From positions 18,345-82,344 of the IMG/VR virus record IMGVR_UViG_3300032297_000199: 64,000 bases of DNA; one strand, 5' to 3'. The notes beneath the pieces were generated by a model. It was given only the letters and a program-made list of their open reading frames with translations. It was not told the origin of the DNA and did not search any database. Origin of the DNA: a virus. Of the stretch, positions 5,594 through 14,764 are shown in pieces (within the stretch, counting starts at the first letter, position 1; every line of letters begins with the position of its first letter). Made by a program: the position numbers and the translations under genes.

Positions 5594-7050
5594 TCCTTTT
5601 CTGAATTAATACTTTTTAATAAATCTCTAATTTTTGAAGTATTAACAGTTCCTCGAACTTTTCCAATTCCTGTTCCCTGCGATGGATCGTCATCTCTTCC
5701 AGCATTAGGTGCTGGATTAAACGGATCAAATCCTTCTTTGGGTTGCGCTCTTTCAACTGTACTTGTTTTTTTCAACCCATCTAATATCATTGCACCGGGC
5801 TTACTTGCTTGTGTTGGACCTTCTTCTTCATCTAAATCTTTAATACGAAGACTTTCAACATCAAATTCTAAGTCAACTTTTTGTCCAACGCCACTACTAG
5901 AACGAGTTTTCATAAACTGGATTTGATACCGTCCTCGTTCACGCATTGCTCTACTGGTAAAAATACCAATAACATTATCAGCAGTTTGAATCTTTGATAA
6001 ACCGCCCGAGATATGGCTGTGATCGAATTCAATTTCTTCAACAGCACTACGATTTAACTGTGCGGCAGTTACTACAACAGCTTGAGTTTCCATAGCAAAG
6101 TTACGAAGCTCTTCTGAAACATATTTGTCTTTAACAAACAAGTCACTTGGGCTAACTTTAACAGAAAGCGGCATCATTAGGTCTAAGTAGTCCACTAAAA
6201 TAACATCAGGTTTTTTGCCTGTTTTTACTTGATATTCTTTAAGATATGCTCTTAAATCATTACAATTCTTCCCGGACGGCATGTATTTTATCTGCATTCC
6301 GCCTGCTCTCTTGCCAGTGAGCTTAACCTTCATTTCAACATCATCTAAACTTTTAAAAATGTCTTTAGATGCCACACCTGTGATCATACTGTCCACACGC
6401 ATACTAACCAATTCTTCACTAAGTTCGAATGTAAAATAAATTACATTCAAGCCTGCAAGCGCAAAGTTAACTCCTAAATTTGCCAAGAACAAACTCTTAC
6501 CACCGCCTGATCCTGCACACCAAATATTCAACTCGCCTCGTTTGAATCCGCCATATAGCTTACGATCAATGCTAGGATATCCTGTACTAATCTGTCCGTT
6601 GTTATCTTTTAATTTTAATAATCGAGCTCTAGGATCTTCAAAGTAGTCTGTACCCATATCACGACTAAGACTAATCTGAATAGCATCTTTAATTAATTTT
6701 TCTACAGGTCCGTATTCTGCTTTTTCTAATAGATCTGCAGATTTAAGAATAGCCCGTTCTAATCCTTTATGCCTACTAAAGCTCTCAAACTCATTCATTA
6801 ACCAATCGTAGTTTTCTTTAGGAACTTCAATTGCTGATTTAAAGTCTGTGTTACACGAAGAATTCACAATACTAAGTTCTGGCATGACCTTGTACTTGTC
6901 CACATACTCTGTGATAAACTTTGCAGATTCTTGTAAGCCCTTATCAAAGTTTTCTGGATCAAAAATATTTTGACAGCGGACAAATGTTTCTGCGTCTGCA
7001 AGAAACATCTCAAGGTAAAGTTTTTGTATTTCTTTATTATAGTTGGACAT
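5590..7050 (-). CDS. 41: Replicative DNA helicase, T4 gp41-like (DnaB family)
   Basis: A 486-residue hexameric 5'-3' helicase. Walker A is GSGGGKS (180-186), Walker B is VILVDYLDLM (283-292), and a sensor-type QLNRSA and a glycine-rich HISGGLSKIQTADN segment follow. The N-terminal ~130 residues correspond to the primase-interacting domain. The C-terminal ~70 residues are polar and probably flexible. The primase gene lies immediately upstream and overlaps it by 14 nt, so the two primosome subunits are co-expressed. It unwinds DNA ahead of the phage replisome. Confidence 0.93.
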   Translation of the reverse strand: MSNYNKEIQKLYLEMFLADAETFVRCQNIFDPENFDKGLQESAKFITEYVDKYKVMPELSIVNSSCNTDFKSAIEVPKENYDWLMNEFESFSRHKGLERAILKSADLLEKAEYGPVEKLIKDAIQISLSRDMGTDYFEDPRARLLKLKDNNGQISTGYPSIDRKLYGGFKRGELNIWCAGSGGGKSLFLANLGVNFALAGLNVIYFTFELSEELVSMRVDSMITGVASKDIFKSLDDVEMKVKLTGKRAGGMQIKYMPSGKNCNDLRAYLKEYQVKTGKKPDVILVDYLDLMMPLSVKVSPSDLFVKDKYVSEELRNFAMETQAVVVTAAQLNRSAVEEIEFDHSHISGGLSKIQTADNVIGIFTSRAMRERGRYQIQFMKTRSSSGVGQKVDLEFDVESLRIKDLDEEEGPTQASKPGAMILDGLKKTSTVERAQPKEGFDPFNPAPNAGRDDDPSQGTGIGKVRGTVNTSKIRDLLKSINSEKD

Positions 7051-8032
7051 TCTCTAATTTCTTCTTTAATAGTTGTTGTTTAATTTCGCTCTTTTCTCGA
7101 TAGTGAAGTATCGAGAACAATGTGTAGAATTTTCCGTATTTCTTTACAGCGTCTGCTACATCTTTAATGTCTTCACTCCAGTCAGGCAAGCTAACTGTCC
7201 ACCCATGTTCTAACGCTACAGCAATCATTTTAGCACCTGGTTTGTCTCTATCCGGTACAACAATTACTTCTTTACCTAGCGCATTGATTCTAGCACATTG
7301 AGTTTCGTTCGGTTCGTTGTGCATTACTGCAACACCATCAATTGCAATGGCATCGAATTGACCTTCTACGACAATTACATATTGTTTATCACTAGTTTGT
7401 TTGTCTATGTTAAAAACATATCCAGGTTGTGTGTGCGTAAGGTACTTAGGTTTCCCGTCTACAATTTTTCGTCCAGTCCAGCCTACAATTCTACCATCTT
7501 GATAGAAAGGAATAATGACTCTATCTTTATACCCGTTTGCAGAACTCCAATGCCAATTATAATCTTCTAATGTCAGTTTTCGTTTATTAATTATATAGTC
7601 TATGACTGCTACGAATTCCTGATCTTCTAGACCGGCATTGATCCATTCTGCAACGGGTAAACAATCCTCAGGAAGTGGCCTATCCTCGAGTACAAAGCTA
7701 AGTTCTTTACTGGGCTTTGGTTGATCTTCTTTTTCTTTTAGGGCGTGGAGGCTAAGTTTTTGTATGTCTGTTTCTGGCATACCAAACCACTTGAACAATG
7801 ATTTAGTATTATTTGAAAACAACTTACCAGGAGTCCAACCTGCTTTGAAATTACAATTAAAACAATGATATTGAAATCCCTCGCCGCTCATTAATATGCC
7901 GCCGCGAAGTCGTGTATCTTGTTTCTCTCCTTTGTGTACACAGCAGGGAGCATTGAAACTAATCCAGCCACTAGGTGTCTGTTTTCGTTTAGGTGGTAAT
8001 ACTGCTTGAACTGCTGCCTGTATGAGATTCAT
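7037..8032 (-). CDS. 61: DNA primase, T4 gp61-like
   Basis: A 331-residue primase. The N-terminal zinc-binding region has CC-x-H (C30, C31, H33) and C57-x2-C60. The TOPRIM domain starts at VVEGQFDAIA (221-230, catalytic Glu) and has the VVPDRDKPG DxD motif (258-266). Length is close to T4 gp61 (342). It makes RNA primers for the lagging strand with gp41, whose gene follows with a 14-nt overlap. No late-type promoter is seen upstream, in line with early or middle expression. Confidence 0.9.
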   Translation of the reverse strand: MNLIQAAVQAVLPPKRKQTPSGWISFNAPCCVHKGEKQDTRLRGGILMSGEGFQYHCFNCNFKAGWTPGKLFSNNTKSLFKWFGMPETDIQKLSLHALKEKEDQPKPSKELSFVLEDRPLPEDCLPVAEWINAGLEDQEFVAVIDYIINKRKLTLEDYNWHWSSANGYKDRVIIPFYQDGRIVGWTGRKIVDGKPKYLTHTQPGYVFNIDKQTSDKQYVIVVEGQFDAIAIDGVAVMHNEPNETQCARINALGKEVIVVPDRDKPGAKMIAVALEHGWTVSLPDWSEDIKDVADAVKKYGKFYTLFSILHYREKSEIKQQLLKKKLENVQL

Positions 8033-8041
8033 ACAGTTATT

Positions 8042-9169
8042 TTAGCTTCTATATTGAACCTTGTCAATTTTTCCGAGCGGAAAATACTCCGTGCCAGGAG
8101 TGGGGTTACCGGGCATTGCTGGGCTATAATAATTAGAAACTCCGTCCGAATCCGGAATCCAAAGAACACGAACATCACTCCAGTTTCCTACAGCATTTTG
8201 GTAAACAATTTTTGTAGTAGGTGTAGAATAAGTTAGTTCTGCAAGAGTAGTATAATTAGCAAATGTCCCCGGGTTGTTTTCCAAAGTTGCTTGAATTTTA
8301 ATAGTACCCTTAAACGCATTTAGATGCATAGCTATAGTTGTCAACTGATTAAGCTCAGGATACCCTCTTAAATTTCCTGTGTAGAAATTATATTTTAACT
8401 GATTTTGATTGTAGTATTTTTGCCAGCTAGTAATTTCTAATGTTGGCTTAGGAGTTGGAAATACATCGTGTGTTAATCGTAATTGACCATTAATTCCGTA
8501 GTACACATTACTATAAGTAGGGAGGTCTGCTCCGTCTGCATCTGTACTAGTAACGCTAAAATTATAGTAAGTGGATTCTAAATTTCTAGTGTCATTTTCA
8601 GTCAGTGTTAATAGTGCTAATCCTCTAGAACTAGTTGTTATACCGTCATCTGTAACTTCGACATTTTTTCGAACAATTAAAGTATTGTTAGTGCTGTCAA
8701 ACATATTAAACACATAATTCTGCCCAAATACAATACTAGTACCGCTTGATATAGGTTTAAGAATAGGACTTAAGAAACTATCAGTGTCTGGATTGTATGC
8801 AGGATTTTGATTATAAACAGTCACTTGTGTTCCGTTTATTTCAGATACATAAGTGCCAGGTTGGAATGTGGGGTCATCAGCGTTGTCTGCAGAAATAGTA
8901 GGAAACATTCCCACTTTAATATTAGTTGTAGTTGTTAGATTAAGGACAAAAGTTCCTGTAGTAATAGGGCCAGCAGTTGGAGCAATACCCTTAATCCTTA
9001 CAGGTTTCTGATCAGCATTCTTAAACTGAAGTTGAACTTTGTTTTTAAGTCCTTTTTGTATTTTTAATTCGCGCTGATACATAGTGTTATAGGCTCCCCT
9101 AATCCCTTCGTCCAAACTTAGTTGCAGTTCCAGAAGATTGGAATATAAATAGATTGGTAATTTCTGCAT
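8042..9169 (-). CDS. Probable virion structural protein
   Basis: Start taken at the ATG at 9169 (375 residues), because a late-type promoter ends 7 nt before it. The N-terminus MQKLPIYLYSN is followed by a charged segment (YQRELKIQKGLKNK), then a long Thr/Asn-rich beta-type body with alternating hydrophobic residues, typical of baseplate or fibre-associated proteins. I recognise its style from aquatic T4-like phages but cannot assign a T4 counterpart. It is divergent from the 9188 gene with 18 nt between them. Confidence 0.5.
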   Translation of the reverse strand: MQKLPIYLYSNLLELQLSLDEGIRGAYNTMYQRELKIQKGLKNKVQLQFKNADQKPVRIKGIAPTAGPITTGTFVLNLTTTTNIKVGMFPTISADNADDPTFQPGTYVSEINGTQVTVYNQNPAYNPDTDSFLSPILKPISSGTSIVFGQNYVFNMFDSTNNTLIVRKNVEVTDDGITTSSRGLALLTLTENDTRNLESTYYNFSVTSTDADGADLPTYSNVYYGINGQLRLTHDVFPTPKPTLEITSWQKYYNQNQLKYNFYTGNLRGYPELNQLTTIAMHLNAFKGTIKIQATLENNPGTFANYTTLAELTYSTPTTKIVYQNAVGNWSDVRVLWIPDSDGVSNYYSPAMPGNPTPGTEYFPLGKIDKVQYRS

Positions 9170-9176
9170 AGGTATA

Positions 9177-9184
9177 TATTTATT
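9177..9184 (-). promoter_or_regulatory. Late-type promoter AATAAATA, 7 nt before ATG
   Basis: On the minus strand AATAAATA is followed by TATACCT and then the ATG at 9169. It supports the internal start for the structural gene. It lies in an 18-nt gap between divergent genes and has no Shine-Dalgarno. Confidence 0.55.
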
Positions 9185-9187
9185 GTA

Positions 9188-9571
9188 ATGACAACTAAGG
9201 ACGGCTTCGAAAAACAATTCCCTTTCATAACCTGTATTAAGACTACAGATAATGAATATATAGGAATCTTAATAAATCTAGATGACAATGTCACGAGTAT
9301 CTACGATCTAAGTACAATCAAGACTGATACAGAGCGTCAACTTTTTCTAGAAATGGGAGAAACTTGGTGGTGGGAGAGCAATAGAAAAATACCTATTAAT
9401 ATTTTTTTAAAGCAAGAAATGGTAGCATTCAGAGGGTACATCAAAACTTTTAATAGTAAAGATGTAGAGGTAGTATTCGGACCAATAGTAAATCTAAGCG
9501 AGATCGCAGAAAAAAGAGTTAAACGAAAAAGTATTCAACTCGTTAGAACTGTTAAGAAAATCCGTAGCTAA
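9188..9571 (+). CDS. Conserved hypothetical phage protein
   Basis: A 127-residue protein of mixed beta/alpha character with a distinctive GETWWWESNRKIP segment (about residues 56-68) and a basic C-terminus (KRVKRKSIQLVRTVKKIRS). No enzymatic motif is visible. The basic tail suggests nucleic-acid contact, which is inference. A lone plus-strand gene; its last 20 nt overlap the convergent mini-DnaE gene. Confidence 0.55.
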   Translation: MTTKDGFEKQFPFITCIKTTDNEYIGILINLDDNVTSIYDLSTIKTDTERQLFLEMGETWWWESNRKIPINIFLKQEMVAFRGYIKTFNSKDVEVVFGPIVNLSEIAEKRVKRKSIQLVRTVKKIRS

Positions 9572-10130
9572 TTCTTTCGCAAATTAGATTAAGTTGTAAT
9601 ACAATTAAATGGGCATAACCAACAGCATGACTTTTCTTAAAATAATAGGCGTCTTCTGTTTTAATCCAGACTTCATTGTCGAGCGCCTTGAAACCTTTTT
9701 CCTTACATACTGGGATGAGGTGCTTTTTACCAGGCCTAATCAAAGCAAGGACAATGGCTAGTTCTTCAATACTAGCAGGCTTTAATTCTTTCATCAAATT
9801 GTGATAACCGTTAATATGGAATAGTTGATCACATACTTCTTTTTCGTACATTAAATCCCACAGCGGTTCTACACTAAGCAATTGATTAATATGTTCTTCG
9901 CTAGTCACTCCCGAATAGGCGCTAACATTTAAAAAGTCTATTTTAAAATAACCTCTTTCTTCTGCTTGTTCATACGGGATAGATGCCAAACCTGTTAACG
10001 GGTTAACTGGAATTTCGTGACAATACACTCCAGTATTGTGCTTCTTTCCGTCTGGCAAACTTGCAGGAATATGCTTAATAATTTTAAGCACTTCTGTCCT
10101 ATCTCGGAAGTCAATATCGATATCAGGCAA
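9552..10130 (-). CDS. Miniature DnaE-like (C-family DNA polymerase) core
   Basis: A 192-residue protein that lines up piecewise with bacterial DNA polymerase III alpha. PDIDIDF (residues 2-8) corresponds to the PDFDVDF motif carrying two catalytic aspartates. YFKIDFLNV (61-69) corresponds to KFDFLGL with the third aspartate (D65). LWDLM...LFHINGYHNLMKELKP followed by IEELAIVLALIRPG (121-134) and KKSHAVGYAHL (165-175) match the fingers region in order. The PHP domain, tau-binding domain and most palm insertions of the ~1160-residue enzyme are missing. All three metal-binding aspartates appear kept. It overlaps the zinc-finger gene upstream by 8 nt, at the end of the replication operon. Activity is unproven. 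Confidence 0.7.
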   Translation of the reverse strand: MPDIDIDFRDRTEVLKIIKHIPASLPDGKKHNTGVYCHEIPVNPLTGLASIPYEQAEERGYFKIDFLNVSAYSGVTSEEHINQLLSVEPLWDLMYEKEVCDQLFHINGYHNLMKELKPASIEELAIVLALIRPGKKHLIPVCKEKGFKALDNEVWIKTEDAYYFKKSHAVGYAHLIVLQLNLICERISYGFS

Positions 10131-10818
10131 TTCCGGCCTCCTTACATATTTCTTTTACTAAAGCAGTGTCACCTGGATTATCTTTAAACTTCTTCAGCCA
10201 GAATGCAACATCAAATGCAGGTGTAATCAATTCTAATTGATCGTCGTTAAACTTATTCACCATTTCTTTTCCGCTCTTACAGTTAAGTACGATCCAGGGA
10301 GATACAAGACCGTTTCTAATATCCTGTACTGCTCTGTTTAAATTGACATACAAGAAGTAATGTTCAAATGCCGCTCCACTTGTATCAGCCCAATCCATCA
10401 TATGTTGTATGCTTCGTTGAACAGCAGACTCTACTGGCTCAACTTTTAGTAAGTCATACAAATACTTTTCGTAAAGTTCATCCCTGCACCAATGATCTAA
10501 TTTAACTCCACTCTTAATTACATATACAACAAATCGTTCAGGATATAGCGGATTTACATTATTGATGAAACTTCCGAATTTTACAAACGCATTATAGAAA
10601 GAACTCTTACAAAACTCTTCATATGTTTTTTGTTTTCTAGAATTTTGTGTTAATTTATAAAACTGATCAAATGCATAAAAACCTGTCTGTACTCTTTTCT
10701 CATCTTTTTGCAAGACGCGGCGTTTAGGCTCACACATGTGAGCAATTAAAGTTTTTTCTTTCATAAACTTTTTGCCACAATGTACACAGTCGTAAGGTTG
10801 ATCAGCCAAAGTTATCAC
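10123..10818 (-). CDS. Zinc-finger conserved phage protein
   Basis: A 231-residue protein that opens with a C2H2/C2HC-like finger: YDCVHCGKKFMKEKTLIAHMC (C11, C14, H27 and C29). The remaining ~200 residues are alpha/beta with no recognised motif, with charged helices (WCRDELYEKYLYDLL). It lies between the clamp-loader-like gene (4-nt overlap) and the mini-DnaE gene (8-nt overlap), so a role in replication is likely from context. DNA binding is inferred from the finger. Confidence 0.55.
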   Translation of the reverse strand: MITLADQPYDCVHCGKKFMKEKTLIAHMCEPKRRVLQKDEKRVQTGFYAFDQFYKLTQNSRKQKTYEEFCKSSFYNAFVKFGSFINNVNPLYPERFVVYVIKSGVKLDHWCRDELYEKYLYDLLKVEPVESAVQRSIQHMMDWADTSGAAFEHYFLYVNLNRAVQDIRNGLVSPWIVLNCKSGKEMVNKFNDDQLELITPAFDVAFWLKKFKDNPGDTALVKEICKEAGIA

Positions 10819-11279
10819 TCGTATTCTTTCCGTTGTTTCTTGTCAAATCCCATCTTATCAAACAACTCTTCTTTGTCTTTTTTATCCATCATCGATGCCA
10901 GTATTTTAATTTCTCCCATCTTCATAGTAGGATACAGTTCTACTAGCAATTTCTCAATCTTGTTTGCTTTTTCTTTTTTGCCGGCAGCAAGATAAGGATG
11001 ATAGAAGTTAGAACCGATTCCAGTAGCGGCAAATAGTTTCCATAGGAGAGCTTTATGATTCTTACTTAATAGCCAATGATTTTTATTAACATACTCGTTA
11101 GTAGTTTCAATAAACCATTCTTGTATATCTCTGTCTGCTTGTACATTACTAGTGTACCGCATTAAAATAAATGGACTAAATGCTTTCTTTTCTTCGTCTG
11201 TTAAGTTGTCATAAAAATTGTAGTTCTTTTGATCTACAGCATTAAGTTCTCGTTTAATATCTAGTTTTGCTGTTGCCAT
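10815..11279 (-). CDS. Possible clamp-loader small subunit (gp62-like)
   Basis: Start taken at the ATG overlapping the previous stop (TAATG at 11279), giving 154 residues. The pattern FSPFILMRYTSN (~residues 35-46) followed by helical segments and a C-terminal EIKILASMMDKKDKEEL stretch recalls the PF-x-x-x-R...S arrangement of T4-like gp62 clamp-loader subunits as I remember them. Neighbours are all replication genes. No ATPase partner gp44 is in the window. The assignment is tentative; it could be a different replisome accessory protein. Confidence 0.4.
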   Translation of the reverse strand: MATAKLDIKRELNAVDQKNYNFYDNLTDEEKKAFSPFILMRYTSNVQADRDIQEWFIETTNEYVNKNHWLLSKNHKALLWKLFAATGIGSNFYHPYLAAGKKEKANKIEKLLVELYPTMKMGEIKILASMMDKKDKEELFDKMGFDKKQRKEYE

Positions 11280-11572
11280 TATACTGGATGCCAATCTGGT
11301 GGTAGTGGATTATCTTTACTTAGATGATATATTATTATACACTGATCAAGTGCTTTTTGTAAAGCAGGATTATTCTTAGATGCTCGTCGAATCTCGCCCC
11401 ATAATTTAGCATCCATGATGTGTTCGCGTAGAGGCCTACCGTCTTCAGTTCGAGGATCGTAATCGTATCCAATTTCTTTCCTTGTGCTAGGATCGGACCC
11501 AATTTCGCGAGCATAAACAGTTCCTTTATCTCGCTCGTATATGTATGTTGCACCAGGTTTAAGACTGCCCAT
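11279..11572 (-). CDS. Conserved hypothetical phage protein
   Basis: A 97-residue protein starting MGSLKPGATYIYERD and ending in a Trp/Pro segment (LPPDWHPV). It seems to be a small mixed alpha/beta protein with no catalytic motif. It is translationally coupled to the next gene through TAATG and follows the 167-residue gene by 3 nt, inside the replication/recombination operon. Function unknown. Confidence 0.55.
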   Translation of the reverse strand: MGSLKPGATYIYERDKGTVYAREIGSDPSTRKEIGYDYDPRTEDGRPLREHIMDAKLWGEIRRASKNNPALQKALDQCIIIYHLSKDNPLPPDWHPV

Positions 11573-11575
11573 AAT

Positions 11576-12079
11576 TTACCAACATTTAGTGTAATCTACA
11601 ATCTCGCTTTGGCGGCTAACTTCTTTAACAAAGAACGCACAAGGAGGTGCCTCTCCTGCTCGAAGGGGAGTTGTTAATAGTTGTCCAGGTTTCATTTTGG
11701 GAAAATACCATTTAACATCTTGATACACATTAATGATATCAATCTCATGAAATTCTGGTCTAAAACTACTTAATGGATTAAAACAAAATGTCTTAAATCC
11801 TCTATCATTCAAACTTGTTAAAGGTAGCACTTCCATGTCCGGACCTTCCGGATCGCCAACAATAGTACACCAGTCTAACGGCATGTTAACTGTATATGGA
11901 CCTACTTTAAGTACTGCCGCCGGTGCAGTAAATGATTCTAAAAAGATTAGAGGAATATAAAAATAGTCAGGATTTTGAGGATCACTGTTATCAAATACTG
12001 AGAATCGTAAGTCGTCCTCTAATTCCTCTGGGAGGTCATTGAGATAATATGTTTTGTTTTCTAATACTAGTATTTGCAT
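11576..12079 (-). CDS. Conserved hypothetical phage protein
   Basis: A 167-residue, beta-rich, acidic protein (MQILVLENKTYYL..., MPLDWCTIVGDPEGPD, FCFNPLSSFRPEF). Its start overlaps the UvsW stop by one base, so it is probably co-translated. No motif tells its function. The compact fold and position suggest an accessory factor of the recombination or replication machinery; this is inference. Confidence 0.55.
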   Translation of the reverse strand: MQILVLENKTYYLNDLPEELEDDLRFSVFDNSDPQNPDYFYIPLIFLESFTAPAAVLKVGPYTVNMPLDWCTIVGDPEGPDMEVLPLTSLNDRGFKTFCFNPLSSFRPEFHEIDIINVYQDVKWYFPKMKPGQLLTTPLRAGEAPPCAFFVKEVSRQSEIVDYTKCW

Positions 12080-13560
12080 TAATACTTTACCTTTTCTATT
12101 GTAAATGGGTATTGAGCTTCTTTGTAGAATCTCTTTCGTTCTGTTAAGTGTTTTTTAGCATATTTCGAACTTGCTGTCAAGTCCCAGATCTGGACGAAGT
12201 CCTTGTCGTCAGCTTTTCTAATGCCTCGCCCAATACTTTGTATAACCCGTGTAAAGCTCTTTCCGGACTCCAAAAGAACCAGATTAAAAATCCTAGGAAT
12301 ATTAATGCCCACAGCGGCCACACCGTAAGTCGCCACAATAATCTTGTTAGTGCTTGTTTTAATTTCGTCATATTCTTCTTTTCGATCTTTAGTTTTTACA
12401 GACCCAGAAATAAACGCAACATCCGGTTCTTCTTTTTGTATGCTGAATAACTCACTTAAATTTGTTTGTAAAAAATTACCACTTTCAATTCTATCTACTA
12501 GAACTAGGGTGTTTCCTGAGTTAGAAATTTGTTTAATTAGTTTAGAAATCCATGTCATTCTATCAGTATCAGTGACTAGGAATTTTAATTCAGAAGCGTA
12601 ACTCTCAAATTCTTTCCACTCTGCTGTTTGAATAATGTTTACATGACATTGACTCAATACACCTTTTTCTTGTAACTCATGTGCGGCAACTCTATGAACT
12701 ACTTCACCTAAGCTAACTTTGATATTTTGGAAGTCAATATCGTCTTTAGGAATGGTACCAGTTAATCCCCAACGAATAGGCGCATTAGCAATGTTTTGTG
12801 TAAGTAATCTTTTTAAGACATCTGCCTTTGCCATGTGAACTTCGTCAACCATAACTGTAGACACGCCATCTAAGAATTCTGCTAGGCTTAACAAGTCATC
12901 ATTATCCTTGGATTTTTTGTCTAAAATATTGAGACTCTGCCAAGTACAAATAGTGTGTGTTCTTCCTAGTTCTTTTCTATCACCGTAGTACACACCTACA
13001 TCTAATTTACAGTTAATAAAGTCTTCTTCTGTTTGTTCAACTAAACTCTTGTTAGGGACAATGGTTATTGTTCGACCATATTTTTCACAGATTTTACTCA
13101 AAGTTGCAGTGGTAATTGTCTTACCAAAGCCTGTGGCAATTTCTTGAATACACTGAGGATTCTCAAGAAACTTATTTACTACTTCGACCTGATCATCACG
13201 AAGTCTAATCTTCTCTCCGGCAAATCTATGTCCTTCCGGCCATGTTTGATCACCCCAAAAATCTTCGGAAATTTTGGTGAAATTTAGTGGTACTGAAACA
13301 CGGTGATCTTCGACGATTGGATCGTAGCCAGCACTAACCAGTTCTTCTACCACCTCAGGTAATAGACTCATGTATGTTGCGCCGCCTAGACCGAAGAAGC
13401 TGGTGCATCCATCCCACCTACCTAGTTTGTAAGCAGGAAGATATCGAGCTTTTTGGTCAAAATATTTGAATTTTTTGACCAGATTTTTCCTGGTATCTAA
13501 ATCCAGGTTTTCAATTTTAACATTGACCTCGTCTTTTATGACAATTCTACATGTGGCCAC
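12079..13560 (-). CDS. uvsW: UvsW-like superfamily 2 helicase
   Basis: A 493-residue helicase close to T4 UvsW in length. The N-terminal ~115 residues match the UvsW accessory domain. Then come a Q-like RDDQ (121-124), Walker A ATGFGKT (142-148), motif II DEVH (239-242), motif III LTGTIP (266-271) and motif VI QSIGRGIRK near residue 440. UvsW unwinds branched DNA and R-loops and switches T4 from origin-dependent to recombination-dependent replication. The gene overlaps the upstream 406-residue gene by 25 nt. Confidence 0.93.
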   Translation of the reverse strand: MATCRIVIKDEVNVKIENLDLDTRKNLVKKFKYFDQKARYLPAYKLGRWDGCTSFFGLGGATYMSLLPEVVEELVSAGYDPIVEDHRVSVPLNFTKISEDFWGDQTWPEGHRFAGEKIRLRDDQVEVVNKFLENPQCIQEIATGFGKTITTATLSKICEKYGRTITIVPNKSLVEQTEEDFINCKLDVGVYYGDRKELGRTHTICTWQSLNILDKKSKDNDDLLSLAEFLDGVSTVMVDEVHMAKADVLKRLLTQNIANAPIRWGLTGTIPKDDIDFQNIKVSLGEVVHRVAAHELQEKGVLSQCHVNIIQTAEWKEFESYASELKFLVTDTDRMTWISKLIKQISNSGNTLVLVDRIESGNFLQTNLSELFSIQKEEPDVAFISGSVKTKDRKEEYDEIKTSTNKIIVATYGVAAVGINIPRIFNLVLLESGKSFTRVIQSIGRGIRKADDKDFVQIWDLTASSKYAKKHLTERKRFYKEAQYPFTIEKVKY

Positions 13561-14756
13561 TTAGTAACTCCCTTTGTTGCTTTGCTATTATACACAATTA
13601 TATCAGGGAAGTCTTGTAAAAAGGATGTCAGCGTGTAATGAGCGGTGTTCATTGAACCTAAATTGATAACACTATTAAACTGTATTCCGCTCTTGATCAC
13701 AGGCTTAGGTAATTTTTGACTCACAAACACAAATTTAGTGTCTTCGCTTATTGGACTGTTAAGTCCATAATCTTTCACTAATTCGTTAAACATCCTATCA
13801 TTACCGTTCTCAGTCCTAAACATCACAGAAACCTGATTTTTCTGGAAATTTTGTGAATTTAAGAAACTCCACCATTTTTTTAGGTTAGCAATTTCTGTGC
13901 CTGCTGGTATGATAACCAAGCAAGGACTAGCATATCTAACTATGTCTGAAAAATGTTCAATTTCATACTTTTCCGAATCAACCTCTAATCTTATCTTCCC
14001 AGTAGTAGACAAGAATTTTCTGGTTAATTTGGGAATTTCCAGGTTTTTTATGGTATCATTGATATCTTCGTCCCATACACTAATACCGTACCGTTTAGCA
14101 TGGAAAAGAGTTTCTAATAAACCTAAACCTCTCGGTTGGGGAATCGAAGGGTGTGTATTAACATATGAAAATTCTTCACCGTTTGATGTCAAACGAGGCA
14201 CATATCGGTCAAAATCTGCCGAAATTTCTTCAAGTTGAGACCATATTTCGTCAAATTTTTCACAGGTAGCAAAACCAGTAGGAACTAGTACATTCTTTAT
14301 GTAATCCACACTTCCTTCGGTTAAAGAAAACATCCAAGCCTTAGCTTCACTGTCCCAAGTAGCATTGTCCGGAGCTGACCTACTGTTCCATGCCCGTAGC
14401 TCAGATAGCAATTTTTCATCGTATGGGAAGGAAACTTTGATAGATTTCAGTCTATCTTGTTCAACCACTTCGACCTTTTTAGACTGTATGGCAATTTTTC
14501 GGATAGGTAGCCTAAAAGTTGGATTGTCAGTAAAAACAGTGATATCCTTCCCGAGGACTACTGATAGCTGGACTCTATATTTTTTACAAAATTTAACTGC
14601 TAGTGAGGATTGCTTCTCACTTAGTCCGTAACCTCGAAGAATTTGGTCAGAAAAACTGGAGAGGAGAGGTTGATCTCTGGTCTCTATGTCCAGAGGTGGT
14701 AGAAAAAGATATTGACCGCTACTTGAAAGACGATCAATTAGGTCTTCAATGTACAT
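13536..14756 (-). CDS. Unknown protein with HARP-like segment, upstream of UvsW
   Basis: A 406-residue protein. Residues ~107-157 (KVSFPYDEKLLSEL, then WDSEAKAWMFSL) resemble the HARP annealing-helicase accessory pattern of a WD...W-x-F-x-L core. No complete helicase motif set or P-loop is seen, so it is not an independent ATPase. The 25-nt overlap with UvsW and the position between UvsY and UvsW suggest it works with UvsW in fork or branch processing. It may be a degenerate helicase or a DNA-structure-binding partner. Confidence 0.5.
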   Translation of the reverse strand: MYIEDLIDRLSSSGQYLFLPPLDIETRDQPLLSSFSDQILRGYGLSEKQSSLAVKFCKKYRVQLSVVLGKDITVFTDNPTFRLPIRKIAIQSKKVEVVEQDRLKSIKVSFPYDEKLLSELRAWNSRSAPDNATWDSEAKAWMFSLTEGSVDYIKNVLVPTGFATCEKFDEIWSQLEEISADFDRYVPRLTSNGEEFSYVNTHPSIPQPRGLGLLETLFHAKRYGISVWDEDINDTIKNLEIPKLTRKFLSTTGKIRLEVDSEKYEIEHFSDIVRYASPCLVIIPAGTEIANLKKWWSFLNSQNFQKNQVSVMFRTENGNDRMFNELVKDYGLNSPISEDTKFVFVSQKLPKPVIKSGIQFNSVINLGSMNTAHYTLTSFLQDFPDIIVYNSKATKGVTKWPHVELS

Positions 14757-14764
14757 AGCGCACC

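Noticed and set aside
9194-9217. Upstream start at 9217 for the 375-residue structural gene
   Set aside because: It would add 16 residues overlapping the divergent gene; the ATG at 9169 has a late-type promoter 7 nt upstream.
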